From positions 1,364,001 to 1,428,000 of the forward strand of contig NZ_JADWYI010000001.1 in assembly GCF_016904885.1 (NCBI RefSeq): 64,000 nucleotides of DNA, written 5' to 3'. Of the stretch, positions 28,601 to 39,215 are shown piece by piece. The notes beneath the pieces were generated by a model that did no database searches, was not told where the DNA came from, and saw only the letters and a program-made list of their open reading frames with translations. How positions within the stretch are numbered: the stretch's first letter is position 1; every line of letters starts with the position of its first letter. A program made the translations under genes and the position numbers. Source of the DNA: Archangium primigenium (GTDB lineage: Bacteria > Myxococcota > Myxococcia > Myxococcales > Myxococcaceae).

Positions 28601-28954
28601 ATGCGCCGTTGGATGTCCCTCGCCGTGCTGTCCGCTGGATTGCTGTCCGCTTGTGCCCTGCGCCCGAACTACCGGCAGATCCTGCCGCCGGACGTGAGCA
28701 ACCTCGCGCCCGTGCAGGCGCGCAACCACGAGGACGTGACGCTGCGCCTGGTGGAGCCCGGAACGAACCGGCCGCTGCCCGGCGTGAAGGTGTACCTGGG
28801 GACGAGCCAGGGCCGCTCGGCCTCCGTGAGTGATGCCCAGGGCCTCGTGAAGCTGCCGGTGACGCCCCACCTGTTGCAGGAAAACCCCCTGGTGGAGGTC
28901 TTCCTGCCGGCGGGCGCCACGGGCTACGCCTTCGAGGCCGTGAAGCCGGAGTGA
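28601..28954 (+). CDS. Small lipoprotein with carboxypeptidase-regulatory-like fold
   Basis: A 117-residue lipoprotein; the signal peptide ends at lipobox LSAC (Cys18). The ATG at 28601 is preferred over 28589 because GGATGGAG lies 6 bases upstream of it. The mature part (VTLRLVEPGTNRPLPGVKV, then SVSDAQGLVKLPV) looks like one Ig-like repeat of the carboxypeptidase regulatory type. No enzyme motif is seen. The junction with the next, convergent gene is a perfect palindrome, TGAGCCGGGCTCA, that contains both stop codons. Confidence 0.65.
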   Translation: MRRWMSLAVLSAGLLSACALRPNYRQILPPDVSNLAPVQARNHEDVTLRLVEPGTNRPLPGVKVYLGTSQGRSASVSDAQGLVKLPVTPHLLQENPLVEVFLPAGATGYAFEAVKPE

Positions 28955-28961
28955 GCCGGGC

Positions 28962-29636
28962 TCAGCCGAGCTTCTCGTGGAGGAACTCGATGGAGCGCTT
29001 CCACGCCTGCTCGGCGTTCGCGGGCGAGTAGACCTCGGGCCGCCGCTCGTTGGCGAAGGCGTGGTTCGCGTCATAGCGGTGCAGGCGCGCGGGCACCTGG
29101 GCGGCCTGGAGCGTCTTCTCCAGGGCGTCCACGCGCTCGGGGGTGCACCAATCGTCCTGGGTCGCGAAGTGCCCGAGCACGGGGCAGCGGATGCGGCTCA
29201 CGTCCGCCACCTGCTCGGGCGGAATGCCGTAGAAGGGCACGGCGGCCGCGAAGGTATCGTCCGTGGCCGCGGCCGCGAGCGCCAGGGCGCCGCCCATGCA
29301 GAAGCCCAGCACCGCGACGCGGGTGCCCGGGGCGCGCTGGCGCAGGGCCTCGGCGGCCTGGGCGAGCTCCCGGGCGGCCTTCTTCATGTCCAGCGCCTGC
29401 ATCAACTGCAGGGCCTTGTCGGCGTCCGTGGTCACCTGGCCCTGGTAGAGGTCCGGCGCGAACGCCGTGAAGCCCTCGCGCGCCAGCCGGTCCGCCACGC
29501 CGCGCACCTGGTCCGTCAGGCCCCAGAACTCGTGGATGACCACCACGGCGCCCCGGCTCTTACCGCCCTCGGGCTCCTTCAAATACCCGGGGAACGCGTG
29601 TCCGTTCGCGCCGCTCAGCTTCGCCTCGTGTGCCAT
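28962..29636 (-). CDS. Dienelactone hydrolase family protein
   Basis: A 224-residue alpha/beta hydrolase of the DLH family. The catalytic triad is readable as Cys113 (GFCMGG), Asp161 (TQDDW) and His192 (NHAF), and the oxyanion region as VVIHEFWGL. The length is typical. Family members open dienelactones or hydrolyse related esters in the cytoplasm; the true substrate here is unknown. The start at 29636 gives the usual short N-terminus (MAHEAKLSGANGHAFPGYL). Confidence 0.9.
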   Translation of the reverse strand: MAHEAKLSGANGHAFPGYLKEPEGGKSRGAVVVIHEFWGLTDQVRGVADRLAREGFTAFAPDLYQGQVTTDADKALQLMQALDMKKAARELAQAAEALRQRAPGTRVAVLGFCMGGALALAAAATDDTFAAAVPFYGIPPEQVADVSRIRCPVLGHFATQDDWCTPERVDALEKTLQAAQVPARLHRYDANHAFANERRPEVYSPANAEQAWKRSIEFLHEKLG

Positions 29637-29790
29637 GTGTCCGCTCCGGGGGTCTGGGGTCGGGTTGCCGACGCGCACCCTAGCGGGACCGGTGCTGGAC
29701 GCGGGGTGGGGTGGGGAAATCCCGTTGGGGATTGAATGAATGGCGGGGGGCCTCGTCAGAAGGAGCAAGAACGATTGGGAGGACACGACA

Positions 29791-30192
29791 ATGGCGCTCA
29801 AGACCGGCTTCTTCGCTCTGGCTTTCTCCGCACTGCTCTTCATCCCCGTGGCCGCCCAGGCCCAGGACTTCGCCCGCGGGTCGCACCACGACGCCGCGCC
29901 GGTGACGCAGATCCAGGCTCCGGCGGGACGCGGTCGGCACCACGCGCCGCCCCCGCCCCGGCCGCACACCACGCGCCGGGATGGCCGCTACGAGCTGCGC
30001 ACGGTGGAGCGTCAGGTGCCGGGCCGCTACGAGCGGGTGTGGATCCCCGAGCGCTGCCAGCCGGTGGGCCGCCGCGGCGCCCAGCGCTGTGAGCCGGGCC
30101 GCTACGAGCAGCAGTGGGTGCCGGGCTACACGGAGGCCTACCAGGAGTGGGTGTGGGTCTCCTTCCCCCGCCACCACCACGGCCGGGGCTAG
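29791..30192 (+). CDS. Small secreted Arg/Tyr/His-rich protein
   Basis: A 133-residue protein with a signal peptide (1-24, MALKTGFFALAFSALLFIPV, cut after AQA) and a strong ribosome site GGGAGGA upstream. The mature part has a His/Pro-rich stretch (RGRHHAPPPPRPH) and then two imperfect copies of a PGRYE..W.P unit (VPGRYERVWIPERC, EPGRYEQQWVPGY). It ends HHHGRG. This YERVW/Q..W motif occurs in small secreted proteins of unknown function. A structural or metal-binding role is only a guess. Confidence 0.65.
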   Translation: MALKTGFFALAFSALLFIPVAAQAQDFARGSHHDAAPVTQIQAPAGRGRHHAPPPPRPHTTRRDGRYELRTVERQVPGRYERVWIPERCQPVGRRGAQRCEPGRYEQQWVPGYTEAYQEWVWVSFPRHHHGRG

Positions 30193-30320
30193 CGCCCCGA
30201 GGGACATGACGGGAACGCGGGGGACGCCTCGGCTCGATGGGAGCCGGGGCGTTTCGCGTTTCTGGACGCTGGCGGGCGCGTAACTGCCGCCCGCGCGGGA
30301 GCCAGGGTAGAGTCGGCCGC

Positions 30321-32286
30321 GTGTCCGCCCCTGAGCCTTGCCTTGGCGTTCTCCTTGTTCCCGCGGCCTCCTCCGCGCGCGAGCCGCTCCTGTTCACGGC
30401 GGAGCGGGCCGGAGTCCGGGTGGTGGAGCGCCTGGACGAGGCCTCCATCGCGGTCGTGGATTTGACCCACCCCGGCGGCTCCGCCGCGCTCGGCGCGCTG
30501 ATGGCCACCTCCCAGGGGGCCTCGCTCTCGCTGCTCGTCATGGTGGAGCCCTCCGAGTCCATCTTCCTCACCCTGGACGCCCTGCAGCCCGCGGAGGTGA
30601 TGAGCGGGGGCCTGCGCTCGTGTGAGCTGGGCTGGCGGCTCAAGCGCGTCACCGAGCGCCACCACAAGCGCCAGGAGCTGTGGCGCCGTCAGCAGGACCT
30701 GTCGCTCCTGGTGGAGCTCACCGCGGACTACGCCGAGCACCTGAACGTGGAGGCGCTCCTGCACGACGTCACCCGCCGGCTCGCCGAGCGCCTGGGCATC
30801 AACCGGGCGGCGCTGGTGGTGGTGGACCGGGGCATGGAGAGCGCCCGGGTGGTGGCCGCCAGCGACACCTCGGGCACCCAGGACACCCCCCTCGAGCTGG
30901 AGCGCTACCCGGAGGTGCGCGAGGCGGTGCGCACCGGCCGCATCGTGCTCGTGGAGGATGCCTCCCACCATCCGCTGCTCGAGGGCGTGCAGAGCGAGGT
31001 GGCCGCGCGGGGCATCCATACGCTCGTGGCCCTGCCGCTGCACATCGCGGGGGAGGTGCGCGGGGTGCTGCTGCTGCGCGCCGCGGGCGGGGACCGGCGC
31101 ACCTTCGCGGCCCACGAGATCGACTTCCTGCACACGGTGGCGCACGCCACGGCCGTGGCCCTGCGCAACGCCTCGCTGCTGCAACTGGTGCGCGGACAGA
31201 ACGAGAAGGAGATCTCCGCGCGCATCGCCGCCGAGGCCAAGGCCGCGTCGCTGGAGACCTACCACCTCTTCTTCGCCAACCTGCGCGAGGGCGTGGCCAT
31301 CCTCGATGACCGCGCGTGCGTGCTCAGCCTCAACCCCTCGGGCGAGTCCATCCTGGAGACGACGTCGGAGGCCGCCACCGGCCAGCACCTGGTGGACCTG
31401 GCCCAGCCGGTGGACGAGACGGTGTTGATGGAGCTGGTCACCTCGGCCCGGCGGGGGGAGTCGCGCTCGGACGTGGACTTGATGGTGCGCACGCCCGGGG
31501 GCCGCCGCGTCACGCTGAGCTTCTCGGCGGCGCCGCTGGAGGACGGACTGCGCGCCATCATCCTGTCCTTCCGGGACGTCACCCAGGCCCGCCACCTCGC
31601 CGACGAGCTGCGCCACACCAAGGACTTCCTCGAGCGCCTCATCGACTCCTCGGTGGACGCCATCGTCGCCGCGGACATGCAGGGCCGCATCATCCTCTTC
31701 AACAAGGGGGCCGAGGCGCTCTTCGGCTACGGCGCGCCCCAGGCGCTCGGCGGGCTGCACGTGGACACGCTCTACCCCGCGGGCGTGGCGCGGCAGATCA
31801 TGCGTCAGCTGCGCGCTCCGGACTCCGGGGGCCGGGGCCGGCTCGGGGTCAACCGCCAGGAGGTCATCCACAAGGAGGGCCAGCGCGTTCCGGTGAACAT
31901 GACGGCCTCCATCGTCTACGAGGGCGGCCGGGAGGTGGCCAGCGTGGGCATCTTCACCGACCTGCGCGACCGCATGGAGCTGGAGCGCAAGCTGTCGGAC
32001 GTGGAGAACCGCCTGGAGGAGAGCGAGAAGAGCGCCGTCATCGTCGCCCTGGCGGGCACCGCCGCGCACGAACTCAACCAGCCGCTCACCTCGGTGATGG
32101 GCTACGCGGAGCTGCTCAAGCGCAAGCTGCGCGAGGAGGACGCCGCCTACAAGCCCGTGGACATCATCTACCGCGAGGCCGAGCGCATGGCGGAGATCGT
32201 GCGCAAGATTGGTCGCATCACCCGCTTCGAGACGAAGACCTACGTGGGCACGCAGCAGATCCTGGACCTCGACAAGGCGAGCTCTC

Positions 32287-32297
<11 letters not shown>
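30321..32297 (+). CDS. GAF/PAS sensor protein ending at the HisKA domain (no ATPase domain)
   Basis: A 658-residue protein from the GTG at 30321 (MSAPEPCLGVLL). Residues 1-110 resemble a receiver fold without phosphorylation residues. A GAF domain (about 130-300), two PAS domains (about 320-430 and 440-560) and a HisKA helix follow, with H583 in AAHELNQPLTSVMGYAELL. The protein stops about 18 residues after the second HisKA helix: no N, G1, F or G2 box exists, so it cannot bind ATP by itself. The next gene, a complete kinase, starts inside it (ATG at 32287) with an 11-base overlap in another frame. A phosphate-accepting partner of that kinase is the likely role. Confidence 0.85.
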
Positions 32298-34203
<1,906 letters not shown>

Positions 34204-34318
34204 GTCAGGGGCTCGCTCGGCCGTCCGCTCGTGCGGGGCGTGCGGAATGCCCAACGCTCCCAGGCGTGTTCGGGCGGTCGAGCCGACCCCTCGGCCTCGG
34301 CAAGGAGCCGTCTTCGCG

Positions 34319-36103
34319 ATGAAGCTGGGCCGGTACGAACTGGTGCGCAAGCTCGCCTCGGGTGGCATGGCGGAGGTGTTCCTCGCCCGCGCCGAGGGGC
34401 CCATGGGCTTCCAGAAGACGGTGGTGATCAAGCGCGTGCTGCCCCACCTGGCCGAGGACCCCGCCTTCACCCGCATGTTCCTGGCCGAGGCGAAGGTCGC
34501 CGCGCTGCTGGACCACCCCCACCTGGGCCAGACCTTCGACTTCGGCGAGGCGGACGGCGCCTACTTCCTCGCCATGGAGTACGTGGACGGGCTCAACCTG
34601 CGCGTGCTGCTCAAGCGGGCGCACGCGGCGGGACGGCGGCCGCCCTTCGCGCTGTGCGCCCGCATCATCGCGCAGGTGTGCGAGGGCCTCGCCCATGCCC
34701 ACGGCTTCGTGGATCCCGCCACGGGCAAGCCCATGGGCCTGGTCCACCGGGACATCAGCCCCGACAACATCCTGGTGTCCTGGAGCGGCGTGGTGAAGGT
34801 GGTGGACTTCGGCGTCGTCAAGGTGTCCAGCCAGGGCGCCGGGACGGAAGCGGGGCGGCTCAAGGGCAAGGTGGCGTACATGCCGCCTGAGCAGATCCAG
34901 GGGCGTCCCCTCGACGCGCGCGCGGACCTGTTCGCCCTGGGCATGGTGTTCTACGAGCTGCTGGGGGGCCGCAAGCCCTTCGCGGCCGAGAGCGACGCGG
35001 GCCTGCTGCGCGCCATCGTCTCCCAGCCGCTCCCGCCGGTGACCACGCACCGCGCGGATGTGCCCGTCGCGCTCCAGCGCATCCTCGAGCGCGCCCTCGC
35101 CAAGGACCGGGAGGCCCGCTACGCGACGTGCCGCGAGCTGCACCAGGACCTGGAGCGCTACCTGGGGACCCAGGGAGAGCCCGTCGGGTCCTTCCAGCTC
35201 GCCCAGTGGATGGCCCCGCTGGCCGGTCCCACCGTCCGTCCCAGCACGCCCCCGGCCGAGACGCGGGTCGCGCCCGCGCCCTCCAAACCGTCCCTGACGC
35301 AGATCGCCGTGATGCCCTGGGCCGTGCCCCCGCCGCCGGAGCCACGGCCGCCCGTGCGCTCCGCCGCGCGCGTGCCCCGCGTGGCCCCGGGCCGACAGCC
35401 CCGGGCGTGGCGTCTGGCCCTGGGGGGCGTGGGCGGTCTGGCGCTGACGGGCCTGGGTCTCTGGGGCTGGCTCCACGCCGGAGGCGCCGGGCCGCGGAGC
35501 GACCGGTCCGTGCGCCCGCACGAGGCATCCCGCACGCGCGCCCTCGCGCCGCCCTCCTCCCCCGAGGGCTCCGCCGTCCCCGCGCCAGAGGCCACCCCGC
35601 TGGAGCAGGCGGGGCTGTCCTCCGAGTCCCTGGGCGAGGTCCAGGGCCGGGTGTTGCCCGGCCGGAGGTCCCGCGCGGCGGCGAGCGCCTCGGTCCGCAT
35701 CGAGTCCAACCTGAGGGGTCAGGTCCGCGTGAATGGCCGGGTCTGGGGGTGGACGCCTCGGCTCGTGTGGGGTCTGCCGCCGGGCGCCGTGGACGTGGAG
35801 GTCTTCGACCCCGAGGGCGCGTTCTCCACGCGGCACACGGTGGAGCTCGGCGCGGGCCGCAATCCGCCCGTGCGCGTCACCGTGGCCAAGGGCTCCATCC
35901 TGTTCTACGTGCGGCCCGACGCCACCACCGTGCTGCTGGATGGCAAGCCCCTGGGCGTCACGCCCCTGCCGCCCATCGAGGTCTACGAGGGCACCCACGC
36001 CCTCACCTTCATCCACCCCCAGCACGGCACGCGCCGCGAGGAGCGCGCCTACCGCGTCCTGGGCAGCGCCCCCCAGGTCTACCAACTGGACCTGCGGCGC
36101 TAG
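34319..36103 (+). CDS. Membrane-anchored Ser/Thr protein kinase with C-terminal PEGA domains
   Basis: A 594-residue kinase. The catalytic domain (1-285) has the loop [14 protein letters not shown] lysine K38 (VIK), HRDISPDN (143-150; the usual Leu-Lys of HRDLKxxN is Ile-Ser, a variant common in myxobacterial kinases) and DFG (163-165). A Pro-rich linker leads to one transmembrane helix (about 364-386, [20 protein letters not shown]). Two PEGA-like repeats (about 458-510 and 525-590; [30 protein letters not shown]) lie outside the membrane. The ATG at 34319 begins the conserved MKLGRYELV. Absence of the Lys in HRDIS may affect activity but active kinases with this variant exist. Confidence 0.9.
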   Translation: MKLGRYELVRKLASGGMAEVFLARAEGPMGFQKTVVIKRVLPHLAEDPAFTRMFLAEAKVAALLDHPHLGQTFDFGEADGAYFLAMEYVDGLNLRVLLKRAHAAGRRPPFALCARIIAQVCEGLAHAHGFVDPATGKPMGLVHRDISPDNILVSWSGVVKVVDFGVVKVSSQGAGTEAGRLKGKVAYMPPEQIQGRPLDARADLFALGMVFYELLGGRKPFAAESDAGLLRAIVSQPLPPVTTHRADVPVALQRILERALAKDREARYATCRELHQDLERYLGTQGEPVGSFQLAQWMAPLAGPTVRPSTPPAETRVAPAPSKPSLTQIAVMPWAVPPPPEPRPPVRSAARVPRVAPGRQPRAWRLALGGVGGLALTGLGLWGWLHAGGAGPRSDRSVRPHEASRTRALAPPSSPEGSAVPAPEATPLEQAGLSSESLGEVQGRVLPGRRSRAAASASVRIESNLRGQVRVNGRVWGWTPRLVWGLPPGAVDVEVFDPEGAFSTRHTVELGAGRNPPVRVTVAKGSILFYVRPDATTVLLDGKPLGVTPLPPIEVYEGTHALTFIHPQHGTRREERAYRVLGSAPQVYQLDLRR

Positions 36104-36122
36104 CCGCGCTCACCCGCCGCGC

Positions 36123-36923
36123 TCAGGAGTTGGACTCGTCGTCCAGCTCGCGCGTGAACTCCTCGTTGGTGAGCAGGCCCTTGCGCGCCATGATGCGCAT
36201 GAGGGCCCAGAACTTGCGTTCCAGCTCCTCCACCGGCTCCGCGGCGGTCGCCGTCCGCGTGTCGCCGAACAGCGAGTCCAGGTCCGCGCTGACGTCCCCC
36301 GTGGCGGGCCGGGACTGGCCGCGCTTGAGCCGCTGGCGCTTCTCGCGCTCCTGGATGAGCTGCTCCAGGGTGACGCGCCGGGTCATCTCCCCGGGAGGCA
36401 GCTCCTCGCCGACGATGATCTCCTCCACGTCCTCGGCGTCCGCCTCGGGGATGGCCGGCGCCAGGGGCGCGGGGGTGGGGGCGGGCCGGTGGTAGTAGCG
36501 CTGGAGGGCGGCGCGCACGGCGGACAGGGGCGCCACGCGCGCGTTCACCTTGAGTCCGGTGGTGAACTCCAACTCCTGCAGGGCTGCCGAGTCGAGCGGG
36601 TCCGCCATGGCCACCACCAGCAGCTTGCGCCCGCCGGCATTTTCCAGGGACACCGGAAACAGGTCGTGCTGCTCGCAGAAGCGCGCGCGCACCAGGTGGA
36701 TGGCGCCCCAGTCCGGGGGACGGTTGTTCAGGTCCATCACCGGCACGCCCAGGGCCTCGCTCAGCGCATGGGCCAGGGTCTTCTCGGTGATGGCGCCCTG
36801 GGCCACCAGGGTCGCGCCCAGACGCTGCCGGGTGCGCTGCTGGGCCTGCAAGGCCGCGTCCAACTGGGCCACGCTGATCGCCCCCCGCTCCAGGAGCAAC
36901 TCACCGATCCGCTTTCGGGCCAT
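36123..36923 (-). CDS. Stand-alone GspE/MshE N-terminal-domain protein
   Basis: A 266-residue protein. Residues 1-145 match the N-terminal domain of type II secretion and type IV pilus ATPases (MshEN/GspE-N: IGELLLERGAISVAQLDAAL, LGATLVAQGAITEKTLAHAL, LLVVAMADPLDSAALQEL). The ATPase domain is absent; the rest is an acidic linker and a Lys/Arg-rich helical part ending in RKGLLTNEEFTRELDDE. In some bacteria this domain binds c-di-GMP. It precedes the aglRQS operon, facing away. Its partner is unknown. Confidence 0.82.
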   Translation of the reverse strand: MARKRIGELLLERGAISVAQLDAALQAQQRTRQRLGATLVAQGAITEKTLAHALSEALGVPVMDLNNRPPDWGAIHLVRARFCEQHDLFPVSLENAGGRKLLVVAMADPLDSAALQELEFTTGLKVNARVAPLSAVRAALQRYYHRPAPTPAPLAPAIPEADAEDVEEIIVGEELPPGEMTRRVTLEQLIQEREKRQRLKRGQSRPATGDVSADLDSLFGDTRTATAAEPVEELERKFWALMRIMARKGLLTNEEFTRELDDESNS

Positions 36924-37074
36924 GGGCGCCGCCTTAGTCCTACCCCGGACGCCACGTCAAGCCCCCGACCCGGTGCGTCAAACCCTGTCCGTTCGCCATC
37001 CGACCTGCCGTGCGGCCAATGTCCAATCGCAAAATTCCCGTGAGATTTCAGCAACTAAGAGAGCAGGCCATGCC

Positions 37075-37104
37075 TTGACACTATTCAAGAGCCGTTCCTA
37101 AAGT
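37075..37104 (+). promoter_or_regulatory. Vegetative-type promoter of aglRQS
   Basis: TTGACA (37075-37080), a perfect -35 box, is followed after 18 bases by TAAAGT (37099-37104), 4 of 6 matches to TATAAT. The predicted transcript starts about 110 bases before the aglR ATG. It lies in the local low-GC part of the 297-base gap 36924-37220. Nothing else gene-like was seen in that gap. Confidence 0.65.
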
Positions 37105-37177
37105 CCGGCGTCCATGAATGCCAATCCCGGCCAGGGCCCCGTGCGGAAGGTCGCAGGGGGGCTGCCCGGATGGTGAA

Positions 37178-37206
37178 GACCCGCCATGCCGGGTCCGCCC
37201 CTTTTT
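37178..37206 (+). promoter_or_regulatory. Hairpin plus T-run in the aglR leader
   Basis: GACCCG (37178-37183) pairs with CGGGTC (37190-37195), loop of six, and TTTTT follows at 37202-37206, directly before the ribosome site GGAGG (37207-37211). This looks like a weak attenuator or a structure near the ribosome site. The stem is short, so the call is tentative. Confidence 0.35.
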
Positions 37207-37220
37207 GGAGGCCATAAGCG

Positions 37221-37964
37221 ATGAACCTGGGTTTCGTGACGAATCTGACCATCCTCGCCAACACCGGCCACGGTGCGGAGCGCTCGTTTTTCGAGGAAGT
37301 GGCCAAGCGCTGGGAGGCGGGTCAGTGGGGTATGTACCCCATCGCCGTCTGCCTGGTGTTCGCGCTGGCCATCATGATCGAGCGCGGCATCGTGCTCTTC
37401 GGCAAGGCGTCCATCAACAAGGACGCGTTCCTGCGCGGCCTCAAGAAGCACATCTACGCGGGTGACCTGGACAAGGCCATCAACTACGTGTCCGGCCAGA
37501 AGAAGACCCCGCTGACGGAGGTCATCAAGGCGGGCCTCATGAACGTGCCCAAGGGCGAGGAGGAGGTCCAGGCGGCGCTCGACGAGGCCAGCCTGCGCGA
37601 GACGCCCCGCATCGAGGCGCGCACGGGCTACCTGGCCATGCTCGGCAACGCGGCGATGCTCGCCGGTCTGCTCGGAACGGTGTCCGGTCTGATCGCCTGC
37701 TTCGAGGCGGTGGCGAACGTGAACCCGGCCGACAAGGCGACCATTCTCGCCAACGGCATCTCGGAAGCCATGAACTGCACGGGCTTCGGGCTGCTCACGG
37801 CGATCCCCGCCGTCGTGGCCTTCTCCATCCTCTCCGGCCGCGCCACGTCCATCGTGAACGACATCAACGAGACGAGCGTCGCGGTGCTCAACCTGATCGT
37901 CAACAACCGCGACAAGTTCAAGAACGCCACCGTCGCGGTGTCGGCGGGCCGGGACGAAGAGTAG
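37221..37964 (+). CDS. aglR: AglR: MotA/TolQ/ExbB-type subunit of the gliding motor
   Basis: A 247-residue proton-channel protein of the MotA/TolQ/ExbB family with three membrane segments (about 38-58, 130-165 and 180-205) and the conserved GLLGTVSGLI, LANGISEAMNCTGFGL and AIPAVVAFSIL blocks. Two ExbD-type genes follow on the same transcript. In M. xanthus AglR with AglQ and AglS forms the proton-driven motor of gliding (A-)motility. I assign it by operon layout (one TolQ-type, two TolR-type genes, no TolA or TolB) and by the AglQ aspartate position; a different Tol-like paralogue remains possible. GGAGG lies 9 bases before the ATG. Confidence 0.78.
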   Translation: MNLGFVTNLTILANTGHGAERSFFEEVAKRWEAGQWGMYPIAVCLVFALAIMIERGIVLFGKASINKDAFLRGLKKHIYAGDLDKAINYVSGQKKTPLTEVIKAGLMNVPKGEEEVQAALDEASLRETPRIEARTGYLAMLGNAAMLAGLLGTVSGLIACFEAVANVNPADKATILANGISEAMNCTGFGLLTAIPAVVAFSILSGRATSIVNDINETSVAVLNLIVNNRDKFKNATVAVSAGRDEE

Positions 37965-37988
37965 TTCTCCTCTCACGAGAACCAGAAC

Positions 37989-38024
37989 AGGGGGCGCGGT
38001 GTCTGTCGCGGTAGCGCGCCCCCT
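37989..38024 (+). promoter_or_regulatory. Strong hairpin between aglR and aglQ
   Basis: AGGGGGCGCG (37989-37998) and CGCGCCCCCT (38015-38024) form a perfect 10-bp all-but-one GC stem with a 16-base loop. It is followed by CTTGAAAGGAGAG, the ribosome site of aglQ, with no T-run. It may tune the ratio of the channel subunit to the two peptidoglycan-facing subunits by partial termination or by protecting the upstream mRNA. Confidence 0.6.
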
Positions 38025-38041
38025 CTTGAAAGGAGAGCCCC

Positions 38042-38530
38042 ATGGCCGGCGGAATGGACCTGGGGGGAGGCAAAGGCAAGAAGTCGCTCGACGTTGCCAT
38101 CAACCTCACCCCCTTTATCGACCTGATGGCGGTGACCATCAGCTTCCTCATCATGACGGCGGTCTGGACACAGATCGGCCGCCTCCAGGTGGCGCAGGCC
38201 GGAGGCCCCGCCACCGAGGAGGAGCAGAAGCAGGAGGAGCAGACCAAGACGGTCCTGCTCACCCTGTTCGTGACCCCCACGGAGCTCAAGCTCGTGGCGG
38301 ACCAGAGTGATTATCCGGCCATCGAGGCCAAGCGTGGGGCCAACGGCAAGCTGGACCTGGCGCCGTTGCTCCTGCGCTTCAAGGAAATCAAGTCGACGTT
38401 CCCGGATCAGTCGGCCATCACGCTGCAGACCGACGACAAGGTCCGCTACGAGGACCTGGTCCGGATCATCGATCAATGCATCGGCGCGGGACTGCCCCAG
38501 GTCTCCGTGTCCGCCATCGTGGGCGTATAG
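38042..38530 (+). CDS. aglQ: AglQ: ExbD/TolR/MotB-type subunit of the gliding motor
   Basis: A 162-residue single-pass protein. The membrane helix (about 22-44, LTPFIDLMAVTISFLIMT) carries Asp27, the proton-binding residue of the ExbD/TolR family; M. xanthus AglQ has its functional Asp at 28. The remainder (about 60-162) is a small periplasmic domain (KYED-like segments, VRYEDLVRIIDQC). It sits 77 bases after aglR and 12 bases before the third gene. Proton flow through AglR-AglQ/AglS drives the focal-adhesion trafficking of gliding. Confidence 0.78.
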   Translation: MAGGMDLGGGKGKKSLDVAINLTPFIDLMAVTISFLIMTAVWTQIGRLQVAQAGGPATEEEQKQEEQTKTVLLTLFVTPTELKLVADQSDYPAIEAKRGANGKLDLAPLLLRFKEIKSTFPDQSAITLQTDDKVRYEDLVRIIDQCIGAGLPQVSVSAIVGV

Positions 38531-38542
38531 GAAGGCGGACGC

Positions 38543-39127
38543 ATGGCCATCAAGGCTCCCGGAAAGCGCTATTGCAAGCGGCTGCAGCACTCCAAGGTGT
38601 TCGGCCACGGCACGCATGGGCACAAGAGCGGCAACGCCGACGTGCTCATCACCCCGCTGGTGGACATGTTCGTGATCATCGTGCTCTTCCTCATCGCCAA
38701 CTTCTCGGCGACGGGCGAGGTGCTGATGATGACCAAGGACATCCAGCTGCCCGAGGCGGTCAACGTCAAGGAAGTGGAGATGAACCCGGTCGTCATGGTG
38801 TCCGGCGACGAGGTCTCCATTTCCGGCAACGTGGTGGGCCGCGTGCAGGACCTGGTCAAGGAGGAGTACCTCAACATTCCCGCGCTGGAGGAGAAGCTGC
38901 GGGACATGAAGAAGCAGTTCGAGGACCTCCACGCCATGGCCGACGGCAACACCAACGCCTTCAAGGGTGACGTGAACATCCAGGGTCACAAGGACGTGGA
39001 GTTCTCCATCATCAAGCGCGTGATGTTCAGCTGCGCCAGCGCGGGCTACAACAACATCAACTTCGCCACGCTGCAGAAGGGCGAGGCCGGCGCGCCGGGT
39101 GAGTCCACCGCGGCCGCCACCCCGTAG
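38543..39127 (+). CDS. aglS: AglS: second ExbD/TolR/MotB-type subunit of the gliding motor
   Basis: A 194-residue single-pass protein. The helix (about 33-55, VLITPLVDMFVIIVLFLIA) carries Asp41 in the family position. An N-terminal Lys/His-rich cytoplasmic segment (HSKVFGHGTHGHKSG) is longer than in AglQ, and the periplasmic part contains a helical insertion (EEKLRDMKKQFEDLHAMADG) before the FSIIKRVMFSCASAGYNNI block. Two different ExbD-type subunits with one channel subunit is the pattern known for Agl. Which of the two ORFs is named Q or S rests on order and Asp position. Confidence 0.76.
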   Translation: MAIKAPGKRYCKRLQHSKVFGHGTHGHKSGNADVLITPLVDMFVIIVLFLIANFSATGEVLMMTKDIQLPEAVNVKEVEMNPVVMVSGDEVSISGNVVGRVQDLVKEEYLNIPALEEKLRDMKKQFEDLHAMADGNTNAFKGDVNIQGHKDVEFSIIKRVMFSCASAGYNNINFATLQKGEAGAPGESTAAATP

Positions 39128-39162
39128 CCGTCACCGGCCCCCAGGGTCCGGAAAAATCACCG

Positions 39163-39206
39163 CGCCCCGTGCCTCGGACTTGTCCGGGCCGGGGCGTTGG
39201 TGTTTG
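39163..39206 (+). terminator. Candidate terminator of aglRQS
   Basis: CGCCCCG (39163-39169) pairs with CGGGGCG (39190-39196), with an inner CGGAC/GTCCG pair, and TTGGTGTTT follows. The tail is only moderately T-rich, so strength is uncertain. Confidence 0.4.
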
Positions 39207-39215
39207 CGGGGAGGC

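Noticed and set aside
36104-36125. Duplicate CCGCGCTCA at 36104-36112 and 36117-36125
   Set aside because: A nine-base repeat in a short GC-rich gap is expected by chance; the second copy contains a stop codon.
37221-39127. Calling the three-gene run tolQ-tolR or exbB-exbD
   Set aside because: There are two ExbD-type genes and no TolA, TolB, Pal or TonB gene next to them. The AglQ aspartate position matches, so the gliding motor is the better reading, although not proven.
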